Below, piece after piece: positions 1-12,479 of a stretch of DNA of 64,000 bases (its first letter is position 1; each line of letters opens with the position of its first letter). The DNA is from Epiperipatus broadwayi. Lineage: Eukaryota; Onychophora; Udeonychophora; Euonychophora; Peripatidae. A program made the position numbers and the translations under genes. The stretch spans positions 10,704,085 to 10,768,084 of the forward strand of contig JAQFVV010012396.1 in NCBI GenBank assembly GCA_028023455.1. Reading direction: 5' to 3'. The notes under the pieces were generated by a model. The model was not told the origin of the DNA, ran no database searches, and saw nothing but the letters and a program-made list of their open reading frames with translations.

Positions 1-256
1 TAGACAAAAGATTTTCTAATACTAATAGCCATTTTTAAACAAATCTACGTGTAATTACGTGTAATTATAAATTAGGTAGACTGCATGTATATGGTTGTGT
101 GTATTATATGAAAAAAAATAAGCAAGAATTACACATTAGTATTGATTAAAAATGACACAATGCTCAGATAAGATAAAAGTGGAAAAAAAAAAGACTAACA
201 ATATAAAAGATTCAATAATTAAGTGTTTATGACACTTAGAAGTGTAAACATATAAA
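1..256. other. AT-rich sequence, nothing recognised
   Basis: No coding sequence, repeat or RNA gene is recognisable before the first family 2 repeat unit begins near 257. Confidence 0.5.
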
Positions 257-408
257 CAAGCATTCCATCATCAGATTTTCAATTAGATGGACGGTTGAAA
301 AATTGGAGTATGGAGTGGATTGAAGCCTGTCCACTAAAGTATAAGGATTGGCTATCTTAATATATATCGGAGCACTTATAGCATATATGTGTAGAGATGG
401 TAATCTGG

Positions 409-452
409 ACCAACTGATGATTGCTGGTTTAGCATGAAATATGTATATTGGT
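409..452 (+). ncRNA. Hammerhead-ribozyme-like motif, family 2 unit 1
   Basis: The fold reads as follows. Stem I is ACCAA (409-413) paired with TTGGT (448-452). The core CTGATGA is at 414-420. Stem II is TGCT (422-425) with AGCA (431-434) around loop GGTTT. GAAA is at 436-439. Stem III is a 2-bp helix (439-440 with 445-446). The predicted cleavage is 3' of A447, an NUH-type site (TA preceded by A). This matches a type I hammerhead with short stem III. The base pair next to the core in stem II (421/435) is T-T. The related copy near 42700 has the canonical G-C there, so this copy is probably weakened. Activity is untested. Confidence 0.6.
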
Positions 453-875
453 GATTATTTATCTTTTCAACATATATGTGTTCGAGTGTATCAGTGTTAT
501 GAGATAGTGTGGAGAGTGGTGGGTCGTGTGAAAGTCTGTGCTCATATACCCTATATATTACATACATAAGCACAGGTATATAATAAGCCTGTGTTTCAGT
601 TATTACACAGTAGAGATGTCTGCCCATCTCTTGTATTAAATGGATTATGTCCTGTGTGTGAGGGATCAGACTGACATTAGGTCAACATGAGTGTGACAAG
701 AATCTTGGCTTCAGGGTGGCCTTTGAGCATTCCATCATCAGATTTTCAATTAGATGGATGATTGAAGAGTTGGAGTGTGGAGTGGATTGAAGCCTGTCCA
801 TTAAAGTATAAGGATTGGTTATCTTAATATATATCTGAGCACTTATAGCATATATGTATAGAGATGGTAATCTGG

Positions 876-919
876 ACCAACTGATGATTGCTGGTTTAGC
901 ATGAAATATGTATATTGGT
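876..919 (+). ncRNA. Hammerhead-ribozyme-like motif, family 2 unit 2
   Basis: This is the same fold as the first unit. Stem I is ACCAA (876-880) with TTGGT (915-919), core CTGATGA is 881-887, stem II is TGCT/AGCA, GAAA is 903-906, and stem III is a 2-bp AT/AT helix. Predicted cleavage is after A914. Cleavage at both motifs of a tandem transcript would release a 467-nt monomer, because the two sites (447 and 914) are exactly 467 apart. The pair closing stem II at the core is again T-T. Confidence 0.6.
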
Positions 920-1308
920 GATTATTTATCTTTTCAACATATATGTGTTCGAGTGTATCAGTGTTATGAGATAGTGTGGAGAGTGGTGGGTCATGTGAAA
1001 GTCTGTGCTCATATACCTTATGTATTACAAGTCATTATGGTAAAATGCAATTTAAGTTTTTTTGGTTGTTTGTGGCAAGAAGCCTTAAATATTACACTTA
1101 TTGTTAAATGAAACATTTTTGTTACTATTTTGGGTCTTAATATACATGTATATTTGGTTATTTGAAGGTTGTTTAAGTTTTTTAAAATACCAATACAATT
1201 TTATGACTTCAAATCTTTGATAAATATACATAGAACTATAAATCTATAAGATTTAATTACACTTTTCTTGTGACAATTGTAATATTTTATACTATATATT
1301 AAATGTTT

Positions 1309-1505
1309 TAACAAAAAAAAGATACTTTATTTCCAACCATACATTACATGCTGAGCATGTGGCAGATAAAGTTGAAAGCAGTCTCAGTGTTTAATGTATT
1401 GGTGGAAATAAAGTACCTTTCCTCCTTACTATTCATCTGACAGATAAAGTTGAGAACATGCTTAGTGGGCAATGTATGATTGGAAATAGAACACTTTTTT
1501 TTGTT
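1309..1505. mobile_element. Small MITE, about 197 bp, imperfect inverted ends
   Basis: The left end, an A-run followed by TTTATTTCCAACCATACATT, is inverted at the right end as a poly-T run preceded by AATGTATGATTGGAAATAGA. The interior has two copies of AGATAAAGTTGA (about 1365 and 1442) and a third copy of the terminal motif near 1395 (ATGTATTGGTGGAAATAAAG). It therefore looks like a short element built of about 50-bp inverted and direct modules. There is no coding capacity. Superfamily is not assignable. Confidence 0.55.
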
Positions 1506-2167
1506 ACATGTTTAATATGTAGTGTTAGATATTACATAGAATTATATTAAATTTATTTTTAAAAATTTTTTTTACTAATTTTTTAAAATTTATTGAAATT
1601 GTAAGACCCCATCCCCTCAATATTTATATATCATAATGGAAGATGGGAGACATAAAAAATCCTTTTATATTTGGTTTATTCATATATTTACATAGTCAAA
1701 TTAAACATAACATTAAAAGTAGAACAGACCTTATATTTGGTTAGCCAAATTTACTATAATAATTGATCCAGTGTTGATGATGATTTATCTAATTGAAAGT
1801 ATAAGGGGAAAAATAGATTTACACATTTAAACACCCGAAAGGATTTTTATTACCTTAGTCTCTCTTAGTAAAACATCACTATAAATTATTAACTAGTTTT
1901 AAAACTAACTTGCAGGGGTATATAATGAACTTTATTAATAAAATATCAAGTTAAAGATAATTAAAATAATGATTTACTTAGAGAAAAATATTTTGAGAAT
2001 AGTTTAATGCTATGATATTTCAAAACTGCCTTCACTCTATTTAATTATCAATGTAATGTAATACACTACTAAAAATAAATAAAAATTAGACAATAGCATT
2101 AGAGTGAGTTAATACAAAATAACATTACCATGTATTTTAATCAACACATCATCATTAAGATAAATAC
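1506..2167. other. AT-rich sequence, nothing recognised
   Basis: I see no gene, RNA or clear repeat here. Short stop-bounded reading frames only. Confidence 0.4.
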
Positions 2168-3076
2168 AAGTGGTTCTCTACTTTCATACATTTTACTTTC
2201 GTACAATTTGCTATTTCATATTTTCAATTTTTATCGATATATATGGAAAAATGTGTACTTTCATGTAATGATTCTCTTTTTCTAATGGACTATTAGTCAC
2301 TAGTCCCCACCTCTCTGACATTAATCATATCCATTTTCAGCATCACATGTTGTCTTGAGCAGGAACATCTTGAGTTAGCACATGTTGATAAGTTGTGTCT
2401 TGTCAGTTTATGTTAGGACATGTGTTATCACTTTATGTACATTTCTGTTTTCATTTATTAAATATCTGCAGTTAAACACTATCCTATGAAAATCTATTAA
2501 TGAACATGTATGAGGATATAGTTCTCCCTCGAAAGTGCTAAGCTTCGATAAGTATGTATCTTACGATAGCATTTAAAGTGCAAATATTTATAAATTACAG
2601 CAGTTTAAGAAAACTTCATTACATTTTTACATTTTTGTTTTGGTGAAAAAATTTTCCCATATTAATTCATAAACATAAATGAAAAAACAGCAATGTTGAG
2701 TCAGATAAAAAGAAATCAAGGTCTCATAATGAGACAAAGATGGTTATAATTAGATATGTTAAAAGTGGTGAATCTTTTGCTTCAATCAGTCATTCATATA
2801 ATTTAAGCCAATAAACAATCATGGAAGAATGTAATCCCAATGGAGAGCATATATCTCATATATGAAAGGCAATAGAAAAAGACAGGATGATACAGAATTC
2901 TTTATCAAGAAAGGAAATACAATTCAATTATCTCTTGAAAAATTTATAAAGAAAATACCAGATACCATTCAATAAAAAAATAAATATTTTGAAACCCTTT
3001 TTGATGTTTTTTTTTATATTGCTCTACTTTCATACACATTTCAGGAACCAATAGGTGCGAAAATAGAGGACCACAT
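2168..3076 (+). pseudogene. pogo/Tigger-like DNA transposon relic
   Basis: The ends look like degenerate inverted repeats. The left has GTGGTTCTCTACTTTC near 2171. The reverse complement of the right (about 3050-3075) has GTGGTCCTCTATTTTCGCAC. Inside, around 2700-2810, a broken frame reads like the CENP-B-type helix-turn-helix at the start of pogo/Tigger transposases: a stretch with TKMVIIRYVKSGESFASIS, then a YNLS-x-STI-like segment interrupted by a stop. No DDE catalytic domain is visible, so this is an internally deleted, dead copy. The pogo assignment rests on the end sequence and the HTH resemblance read by eye. Confidence 0.5.
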
Positions 3077-4737
3077 ATAACAAAACTTTTTTTGGTCTAT
3101 AGATATCAAATTAATTAAATTCAATAAATAAGCAAGGAAAAGAAAAATAATCAAACATAAAACAAATTAATTTACTAACAGGATATAAAAGTATAAATTC
3201 AAACTCAATATAAAAAAAATACAATGAGAAATATGAAAATACATCAAACAAATTCCCTAGATTTTTTTCCCTACAAAGCTTTCTTTTATTCATTTTACCT
3301 TTGATGTTTTGAGCAAAAAATAATAAAAATTAATTCAAAGTTTAGGATCTAGTGGCAATTTAACAAAAAGCAAGATTTTTTTAAAAAATATTTATTATAT
3401 ATATATTATTCTATAAATGTGAAATTTTTTTTGTGATTTTATATCCTCAACAAATATTGTACCAATCTTGAAAAATCTTGCATGATTTTCTTCATTTTTT
3501 ATATAGAATTTTACTAGCATATAAATTTTTGCTTTGTTTGTTTAAAAAAAAGTAATTTGTAATATAAATATATATGAAAAACCTACATTGTAATTATTTT
3601 CAAATGATGTCATAAAGAACCAACATGAAGAACAGCACTGATTGAAAGATTACAGAGCTGGAAAATTTTTTAAACAAAAAATATAGTTTTGGATAAAGCA
3701 AGGTAAATATATTTTATAAAATTTTAGTTTAAATATAGCACATATTACAGTAAAATTTAAAATGATACCCACACAGAAAGAGAAATACCAAATTTAATAA
3801 ACTTTTATCATTTCCCTTTAAATATATTCTCACATGATAAAGTTTGTGGTCTGCATATTGAAATACATATTAGAGAAATGAAGATATATTAGTTTTTGGT
3901 AATCCAGGTAAACTTTTATTGAATAAATTTACTTTAAATTATTTAAAATTCATTTGAATCATATATTTAATTTCTTACTTGCAAACATTATGATAATGTT
4001 AAAATTTTATAGCCATTTTAAAAATTATCAAATAAAAAATATAAAATAATTAAAAATTATTATTGTTTTTAATAAAAGTTATATTTTTTTGTGATACTGC
4101 TATTGAAAACTATTTCATGTAAATATATTTTAATTATCAAACCTTCTACTAATACAAGGGGACAATTACAGAAATGGTGAGATTTAGCAATAAAATTTTT
4201 ATTTAGTATTTAGTACATTAAAAATTGGATACTTACATAGTATGCCTGCTGGAAACTTGTCAACCATTTTATTTTACATAATTCATTTTCAGGAGTTTCC
4301 AACACATGGTATAAATACTGTGGCTGAGAATCATATTCAATATTTACAGTTTTATTTATTTATTAAAATAATAAATAAAAAAACACAAAAGTTCAAACAG
4401 TTGTAATTAAAATTTTATTTTAAATTCACTACACCAGCTGTAAACTAATCTCAATGCACTCACAAACAATACTTTGGAGGTTTCAAACCATGTTCCATTC
4501 AAAACATATTACATCTCCATTTGCACATAAATTGTAATATTGTGCCCATTATAACACACACTTTTTGGGTAGTCATTATCCTGTAATTTTGAAAATATTC
4601 CACTGCATCTTGTTCTATCGATGAATGATTCCAAATTTTAATCACATTTCCAAAAATGATAAAGCAAAAAAGGATTTATTAAAAAAATCACCACATGTTA
4701 ATGAATGTCAATAAAAAAAATAATGATAATTTTAACC
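3077..4737. other. AT-rich sequence, nothing recognised
   Basis: Long A/T runs and short frames only. A short palindrome-like AT tract lies near 4345-4385. No feature is supportable. Confidence 0.4.
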
Positions 4738-5084
4738 ACATGTTATATGTTCGCCTCATGTTAACATTTGGATGTTATGTTGTGAATAAAATTTATTAAA
4801 AAAAATATATTCAAATTTTTTAAAATTAATATTCAATTGAGAATATATTTGTTAATATTTTTAAAGTTAACAAGCTATACATGTTCGAGAAAATAATTTT
4901 GAAAATATATATATAAACAATTTTCAAATGTATTTTCTCGAACATGAATAGCTTGTTGACTTTAAAAAAATATTAACAAATGTATTCTATATTGAATGTT
5001 AATTTTAAAAAATTCAAATATATTTTTTAATAAATTCCATTCTCAATATAATATCCAAACATTAACATGTGAACACTTAACATG
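4738..5084. mobile_element. Fold-back element (long inverted repeat), about 350 bp
   Basis: The left arm (about 4738-4895) and right arm (about 4925-5084) are inverted copies over about 150 bp. The words ACATGTTCGAGAAAATA and TATTTTCTCGAACATG lie either side of an AT-rich centre near 4905. The outer ends are CATGTTATATGTTCGC and the inverted GTGAACACTTAACATG. There is no coding capacity. The transcript would form a long hairpin. This is typical of fold-back MITEs. Confidence 0.7.
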
Positions 5085-6473
5085 AAATTTTTAAAATAGC
5101 AAATAACTAAGAAAATAGCTAAGAAAGTTTTATTGTATTTCAGTGGAAATTACTTAGAATCTAAATAAAACCTAGACAAAAAAGTAGACAAATCTTAAAT
5201 AATTTCTAGTGACTTTATTTTAATAATTCTCATATAAATATATGACTTGAAATAATAGTCTTTCAAAGATGAATAAAATAACATTAGTTTAATTGTCACT
5301 AATTTTACAATTATTTGCACTAATAGATTTTGAAATTGTATTCTTTTTAACAAGTCAATTTGTTCAAAATGTTCATATATATTTTCAATTAAAAACTTTA
5401 ATTATACCATTCTTTTTAAAACTACTTCATTAAGTTACAAAAAGCAGAAAAAAATCATAGGCGTATGTCTAAAACATGAATGTGTGTGCGCACATATTTA
5501 TTTCAGTGCTAACATCTGTATGTTTATATATAAGCATACTGACATATCTAAAAATTGAATTAAATTTATTACTAGAAGTTTAATTTAGTTGTCTTCTTAG
5601 TTAGACATTTAAATATTTCTTTTTTGATTGAATAAAGCATTAAACTTTTAGAAATGGACTAAAGCAATATGTAAAAATAAAAACTTAAATTCCAGAAAAC
5701 ATTTTTCTCTCTCTACTACAATCATCTACTCTTAAAATTTGTATATTTTTAAATTCTCTATTTCCCTACAACTAACATATACATATAAAAACATCTAAAA
5801 AACAATAGCAACAAATGATACTAAAAATACCTTTCATGTTGATGAACACTCTTCCATTTGAAAAAATCATAACCTCTTATGCATGCCTTTATCATTTCTT
5901 CAGTATTTATCGATGTCATATTACTGTAATCTGATTTACAAGTGACACATTTCTTGCACTCACACATTTAACATCATTTGCTTTAGACAAACATTAATGA
6001 TAAAGATATGAGTAAAAGGTTGTGATGGGTGCTAAATGAAGTGTTTCAATATAAAATATCTCGAGGAGGGGGGGGGGATTTACTTTTTTCATATATCTTT
6101 ATTCATTTGCTTCAAGCAGGTGTGATAAAATGGAGTTTTCAAAAATTTATCTAAGATATTACCCATGGGGGGGGGGAGATGGATAGAATTTTACTGTCAT
6201 CTGATTAATTATAATAAGACATTAATTTTTAATAAAGTTTGAAGTTTATATCCAGGGTAAAAATGTAATATCTAGCCTTATTAATGATTAATAACAATAT
6301 AAGAAGTTTGACATTTGTTAATCGAAAATAATTAACAGCTAGTCACCTTTTTTTAAAATAATATGTATAACATAATATCTTTTATTTATTTAAATAAATG
6401 ACGTGGATTTTCCAAATATTAAATCTATGATAGATATCTAAAATATATTTTAAAAATGGTATTTTAACTGTGC
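5085..6473. other. AT-rich sequence with two poly-G tracts, no gene
   Basis: Two G homopolymers lie at about 6065-6076 and 6167-6177, which is unusual in such AT-rich DNA. Nothing else is recognisable. Confidence 0.4.
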
Positions 6474-7200
6474 ACAGAGGCTAAACTCTCTGTACAGTAG
6501 CACCATGGATGCAGAAGGTTTGTGTATAAAATTCCTATCTAATGCTTACTCATCTAATATCCCCAGACTAGTTTCTAGTTCATGGCTTTCATCAGTGAAG
6601 AGCTTTGGATCTGAGATTGCTGCACCTAGATCTTAAGATCTAATGCAACCCTCCAGCAGCCACTCTTTACTTTATTAGTTAACTATAAAGCTTTGAGTGC
6701 AAAATGAAAACACGTTTTTAATTCAAGATCATTAGCTTGTATAGATCTGAACTCTGATCAGCATTCATATTTTTTGGTGTCTTTGGTTCTTTATTAACCA
6801 CAGTCACCATAATCTTATTGGGCAGGATGGGTTTAAACCACTAAACATCACATGATCACCATTTCTTATGCGTACACAAGCTGTTTACACAGAGGCTAAA
6901 CTCTCATACAGTAATGCCACCAGTGCAAGCCAGAGTAATCAATGAATGCAAGAAGGTTTATGCATTAGATTCTAAGATCTAGATACAGTGCTCTCAGATC
7001 CAAGGCAATTCGTTGATGAAAGCCACAATCTAGAAACTAGTCCGAGGATATTGGAGAGTATAGACTAGATAGGGATTTTATGCACAAATCTTCTTGCATC
7101 CATTGATTACTCTGACTTGCACTGGTGGCACTACTGCATGGATAGTTTAGTCTTTGTGTAAACAGCTTGTGTAAGCATAAGGTATGATCATGTGATGTTT
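6474..7200. repeat. Repeat family 1 in inverted (head-to-head) arrangement, hammerhead-bearing
   Basis: The first part (about 6474-6980) runs in one orientation through slightly more than one unit. At about 6970 the sequence switches to the opposite orientation and continues to about 7200. Shared words include ATCAATGGATGC, ATAGGGATTTTATGCAC and CTCAGATCCAA on either strand. One hammerhead-like motif lies in each orientation: 6553-6609 on minus (core CTGATGA, GAAAC and GTC all conserved) and 6999-7055 on plus (core starts TTGATGA). Related copies lie at 13845-14100, 52205-53215 and 59563-59725. It encodes no protein. Confidence 0.7.
6553..6609 (-). ncRNA. Hammerhead-ribozyme-like motif, family 1 (core conserved, stem II weak)
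   Basis: On the minus strand, stem I is TCTTCA with TGGGGA (including G-T pairs), extended by an imperfect outer helix. The core is CTGATGA (plus positions 6589-6595). GAAAC-TA-GTC forms a 2-bp stem III and a GUC cleavage triplet (6566-6575). Stem II (AGC...ACT) retains only two pairs and is flanked by an A-A juxtaposition, so efficient cleavage is doubtful. Confidence 0.5.
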
Positions 7201-8119
7201 AGTATTTTAATTGTGCAAGTGACTTAAAAAGTAAAGCAGTAAATGAAGAAAGCTAATAAAAAACTATTACCTTTATCATAGCACAACCAACTATAATGAT
7301 GCCAAGAGAATTAAATATTGTAAGACTAGATAATGAACAAGTCAGCTATTGAAGGTGTTAAATTTATTGTTAGATAAAAAAAAGACTGACATTATAGGAT
7401 TCTGTGATGCAATGGGAATTGGAAGTAAAAAAGAAAAAGAAATAAAATGTACAATTTTTTTATTTTAAAGAAAAATGTAGATACTGTGGTATAAATATTG
7501 TTTTAAATCCAAGAACAAAATAATTTTATAAATAATATTCCAGTAAATGATAAAAAATGGTGATAAGCCTGAAAATATTTCCTACAGATCTGATTATTAT
7601 TCAAATATTTATGCAAAACAATAGTTATAATGATAATAAAGTAGAAAATATTCATGAAGAAATCTAAAACATTGTTGAGATGGAATATATAAATAGTTGT
7701 ATAACAATAATAGAGAATTGTAAGGTTTGATAAAACAGAGATAATAAAATTGTTGTAAATTTTATCTAGTCATGATATACTGCATTGCTTGGAATGCAAA
7801 TATAATCTTCAAATGAAGTAAAACATTATTTTTTGACATTATAAAATACACTTTATTTATTATAAATTATACACAAGAATTAATATATATATACAGGAGA
7901 AAAAAAGGATTTACATGTCACATTGCTTATAAAATTATAATCATTATGACTAGTATTTGAGGGTGAAAATGATTCAGTCTTATATAGATGAATGTATAAT
8001 TTATATGCTTTATATCATTTTATTACAGTGTACAACTAAGAAAAAATATTGTTCTGCCAAATTTTGCTTATAGTACTTCTAGGTAAGTATTTTAGAGCCT
8101 ATAAATATGTATTATACCA
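7201..8119. other. AT-rich sequence, nothing recognised
   Basis: No coding or repeat structure is visible. Confidence 0.4.
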
Positions 8120-10340
8120 CTCTTTATTATTGCACCGGACGAAACCCACCCACACCAACCTAAACTCAAAGTCGGATTCAAACTCAGTCTAACCAAACTG
8201 AATCTAAACCCAACTCATGAGCTCAGATCAAATCAATGGATGACTTATGTCGATGGCACATGACTATGCGCCGAGAAACTAGCTCAACGGATGATGATGA
8301 TTTGAGACCTCTGAACTGACACTAATAATGGATAATAAATTAACTAAAGATAATTTTAAGTCGAATCATATGTATATGTTTGGAATGCCAACACAGACAG
8401 CGAGCATTAACATTAAAATAATGATTGGATAAAAGAGTTAAGAAACCAAGTGTGTTAATAAAATGTTTAATAAAATAGTAATAGTTTTGTTCAACTTTTA
8501 AATGATGACTATATTGGTTACCTCTAGTCCTTAAACAGAGTTTATAATTACAATAAGAATGGCATCCCTATTATATGCCAACAACTATTACACAATATTA
8601 TGGTAGTCTATATGTCTATGCTCCCAACAAGGAAATAAAGGCAGATAAACGTGTTCAGTGGTGACGGAAATTATTATTCTAATTTTATATGAAAGAATGT
8701 GAGATTTATTTTCACATTTGCAAATCCATTCATGAAGAGTAAGATACGTATTTAGGGCATAACTTTAACCTTTACTGGAAAACTTATTAAGTAGAAATGA
8801 GAAACAATTTGTTCAACTTTAATGAAATCACTTCATCATGAATTACGAGCATTAGAGCGGGCTTTACTGGAACAGAGAGATAACGGTGCTGACGAATTAT
8901 GAGCTATAAAATGAACAGGAAAGATAATAGCTTGTCGGTGATTTAAGTAGTATGGCGGCTTGTATTTTACAAGTCTTACTGCCCTTTAAGAAGATGTGGA
9001 ACACGGGGAAAGCCAGGCTGAGTCATAGCTATGGACCTTTGGTGTTCCAAATATAATATAAGTGGGGGAGGAAGTGCTTTCTTCCTCTATAATTAAAATA
9101 ATAGTAATATCATCAACAACAAGCCTACGGAGCGGAAGATTGCCCTGCATCAGCAATGTTCAAAGATGATGACTTGATAGTCACCGTTTGAATAATAAAA
9201 CCCAATTTATTATAGAATAATCTACGTGATGACTTGATCAAATTAATTAAAGTCAACGAGCTTTTAACTAAAATTATTTTAAAGCAGTTATAAAATTATA
9301 TTAATTATGCCCCAAACATCATACCCTTCCTGAATATTAATATATAGTAAAAATAATTTGGATTAGAATGTATTCATTTGATTCCTTTATCAACCCCATT
9401 GCAAAAATATTTTGAGATTATAAATATCAATAGATAAACATTTGTTAACCTGATAAAAGAGCTGGGGACATAGTTTAGAAACAAAGCTAATGATTTATTA
9501 TTAGCCAATTATAAAACTAGCAAACATTTAATAAATTCTTTCGACTCGATGATTAATAGAATGGTATAAATTAGTTCTTATAGGCGTAAATTACTATCAG
9601 ATTTAATATTTAATACTGGTATAAGGCAAATGGAACAAAGGAGATCATCAAGTCGAAGGATTATTGGCATATAATTAAAAATAAATGACATAAATAAATT
9701 ACTCAATAAATATATATAATACAATAAATGAACCGCCATCGTATAAAAAGAAAGTTAAATCTAAGGACTAGAGATTTAGAATTACAACATAATTTAAAAT
9801 AGCATAAATAAAAGTAAGTTTTATACAGATTATTACATTAAGGAATGAGAAGAGGTTTTAAAGGGAGTGTAAAGTAAAGTTTGGAAACTGGCCAGAAAGT
9901 TACGGTTCATTATGGATTTATATTACCATTTCTTCCGGGTCTGGTTTCTTAGTTTACACATCTGAGTTGGTGGAATGTAGGTGCGCATTGGTAAGTTACT
10001 TGAACAGCATTTTGATTGATTTTTTCATGATTTCTGGGCAGCACAATTGGTCTGGAAAGGATTTAGCAGCTTCATTGAAGATTTTCAGGGGACTTCAGGA
10101 ACCATAGTCAGATTCCTGAAGTTTAGACCCTCACCATGATAGAAACACTATTTAAAATCATAATTTAAAAACGCACAGCGTTTAATGGTACTTCTCTAAA
10201 ACAAAGATGGCTTCTCCTTTTTTCAAACTTTTCCGGGCTATTTATATTGTCCTCTGATGCCTTCAGGCGAGCGCTTCTTTCCTTATCAATGTTACAAAAA
10301 TTTTTACTAATTGGTTTTTAGATACATTCCTTCGATAAGG
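8120..10340. other. Unique, less AT-rich region without identified gene
   Basis: Composition here is visibly richer in G and C than the flanks, with few homopolymers and CpG-containing words. I find no long open frame, no repeat shared with the rest of the window and no recognisable protein motif. A donor-like TTGGTAAGTTA lies at about 9988-9998, and an AAAGATGGCTTCTCC start context near 10202 opens only a 17-codon frame. It could be untranslated or regulatory DNA of a gene outside the window, or an old unrecognised element. Confidence 0.3.
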
Positions 10341-12479
10341 CTTTCAAACTCATTAACTTGAATTCGTTTTCTAATTAGAAAATAAATTTTTAAAATCAGA
10401 AAATGATTTTAATTAGGAAACATCCTTACATTTTAAATACTTATCTTTTTTTCTAATTAATAAAACTTTACCCATTGTTTTTGGAAAGGGAAAATCTGAA
10501 AGCTTATCGAAAGAATGTAGCTTTAAATCACTAAAATTCGAACAAATTATTTAGAAGTAAAATAAACATTCCTGACGCAATGAAACTTTAGAATGAATAT
10601 ATATGTTTAAATATTTATAAATAAATACACACAAGCCATGCAGTGATAATAGATATAAATTCATGAATAATTCTATCATGAATTTATTAATAGAATTGAT
10701 TAATTTAAACCTCAAACGATTTAATTTTAACACACATTTATGTAATAGTTTTTCTTTAACGAAATTAGCATGGATTGAATGTATAAAGTCTCACTGCATT
10801 GGAAATAAAAGGTTAGTACAAGGGTTTGAAGTGGGCTTCTGGTGAGATGTCATGAAGCTAGGATCGAACTTAGATCTGACTGCTTCATTATTTTTTTTAA
10901 AGAAGATTGAACTTTTTGTTGTCAAAAAGCACCTGGTTTTAAGAGTATGAATAATTATTATAGCATTATAAAAATTAAAAATTTTAATGTTCTTTTCAAG
11001 CAATTGTTTAAAATTAATTACAGTATTTGCTTGTGAAATATGAAATGCCATAAGGATGAGAAGTATGGATAAATTTCAAACTTATTGTCATATCTTTTGG
11101 ATGATTATTACATGAGACATGTTGGATCCAGATTAAATTTAAAACAGTTAATGAGATAAGTTTTTGCAGGAATTGGGCCAAGTAATAAACTAAACAAAAA
11201 ATTCATCCATGATTGAGAAACACACATTTTGGAATCTGGTTAAAGTTTTGGCAATTAGGAGGGTTAACCATAGGACTTTAGGATATATAATTTTTTTAAA
11301 TCTTTAAATAAAATGGCAAGTAAAGATTTGATGTTATAATTATCCAACAGATTTGCATGCCCAGTAAAAAAGGAATGACTTGTATGCGGAAATGGAGCAA
11401 ACAATGCTATAGATAGAGGAGTGGCTTTGAGGATTGGACTTACTAAGGTTGTGATGTACATTTTAGCTCTAATATAGGAGATGAATGATTAAGGACATAT
11501 TAGATTAAGACCACCTTTAGAAATAGAAAAATAAGTACTTCTAATTAATAAATATGATGATCCTCAAATTTATGATTTTATTGTGGAAATATTTTTAACA
11601 GTAGTTCTGAAAAGATGCATCCATGGACTATAATAAGCAAGTATACCACCCAGAATAGCATTAATGATAAACTTTTACTATAGGGTAAAGCAATTTTGGA
11701 CAGAAAACTTTTATTTGTATACTGAAATTGCATACATCCAGATGATGACTTGTTTTAGATAAATTGATTGGAATTCCTAGAATGAAAGTAGATTACGACC
11801 AGTAGTGATCTGCCACATGGATGACTTACAAACTTGTACTGTAAACCCTGTTAGTGTTTCAAATTTGTTCAGAATATGACAAATGAGAAGAATGTTCTGC
11901 AGGTCTCTGATAACTATTAGGCCCACACCAACAAAATATATCATGTTAACTGTAGTTCCAAGATGAGGAAGGAAGAGACCTTCTGTGCATTACTCAATTT
12001 CTTTAATCATGGAGTCTGTATATATTAAAACCAGTAGTGATGCAAGTGGGAAGTTATGTGTAATATCTCAGCTTGGTTTAAAAGATGAAGAGAGGCTGTT
12101 GGCAAAATAATTTTTTTATGGCAGTAATTAAATGCATATGGCTTGGCAGAAGTTTACTTAATGTGCTAAACAAGTAATGCTAGTTTACCAGATCAAAAGC
12201 AACCTTAAAGTCAAACTGACATATGATCTTTGTTATAATCAACAACTAAAGCAGAAAATTATTTTTGAATATTTAATATTACCAACCAGAAAGTGAAATT
12301 AAAAAAACTCTTTCTATTAATCCAAAGGGGATTATTTTTTCATTTTTGTATATTCATTTTTTCCCCAAAGATTCTTTAAAATTAAAAATAGGTTAACGCT
12401 GAATGAATAGAACATTTTATAAAAGAGATAATGTATTTGATTGGTATTTGTAATGCAATTTATGACTTGGGAATTCAGA
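10341..12479. other. AT-rich sequence, no identified feature
   Basis: Only short frames (up to about 86 codons) occur, on both strands, and none resembles a known family. Some of this could be the unrecognisable 5' half of the LINE relic that begins near 12480, but I cannot show that. Confidence 0.35.

Larger units (their letters stand above)
257..1030 (+). repeat. Repeat family 2: tandem dimer, period 467, hammerhead-bearing
   Basis: Two direct copies start at about 259 and 726 with the shared words CATTCCATCATCAGATTTTC and GGAGTGTGGAGTGGATTGAA or close variants. Equivalent positions are 467 bp apart: CATTCC at 261 and 728, CTGATGA at 414 and 881. The first copy runs through a unit-specific segment (about 545-720) into the second, which stops matching near 1026. 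This is therefore a full unit plus a partial second unit. Each unit holds a hammerhead-like motif (409-452 and 876-919). Direct tandem units of a few hundred bp with one type I hammerhead each are the known layout of animal retrozymes and Penelope pLTRs; assignment to either is inference. No protein is encoded. Further copies of the family lie at 42620-42870 (-), 57734-57990 (+) and, rearranged, 50373-50485. Confidence 0.8.

Noticed and set aside
257-290. CTGATGATGG on the minus strand at the family 2 start as another hammerhead core
   Set aside because: No GAAA segment follows at the right distance and no stems form.
376-1111. Reading frames of 67-83 codons on both strands as small genes
   Set aside because: They lie inside the family 2 tandem repeat and follow its hammerhead and AT-rich text. 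The two copies do not conserve the frame.
10202-10255. Good start context AAAGATGGCTTCTCC as a gene start
   Set aside because: The frame closes after 17 codons and no donor or continuing exon can be identified.
8120-10340. A degenerate LTR element explaining the less AT-rich region
   Set aside because: No direct repeats, primer site or gag/pol motif could be found.
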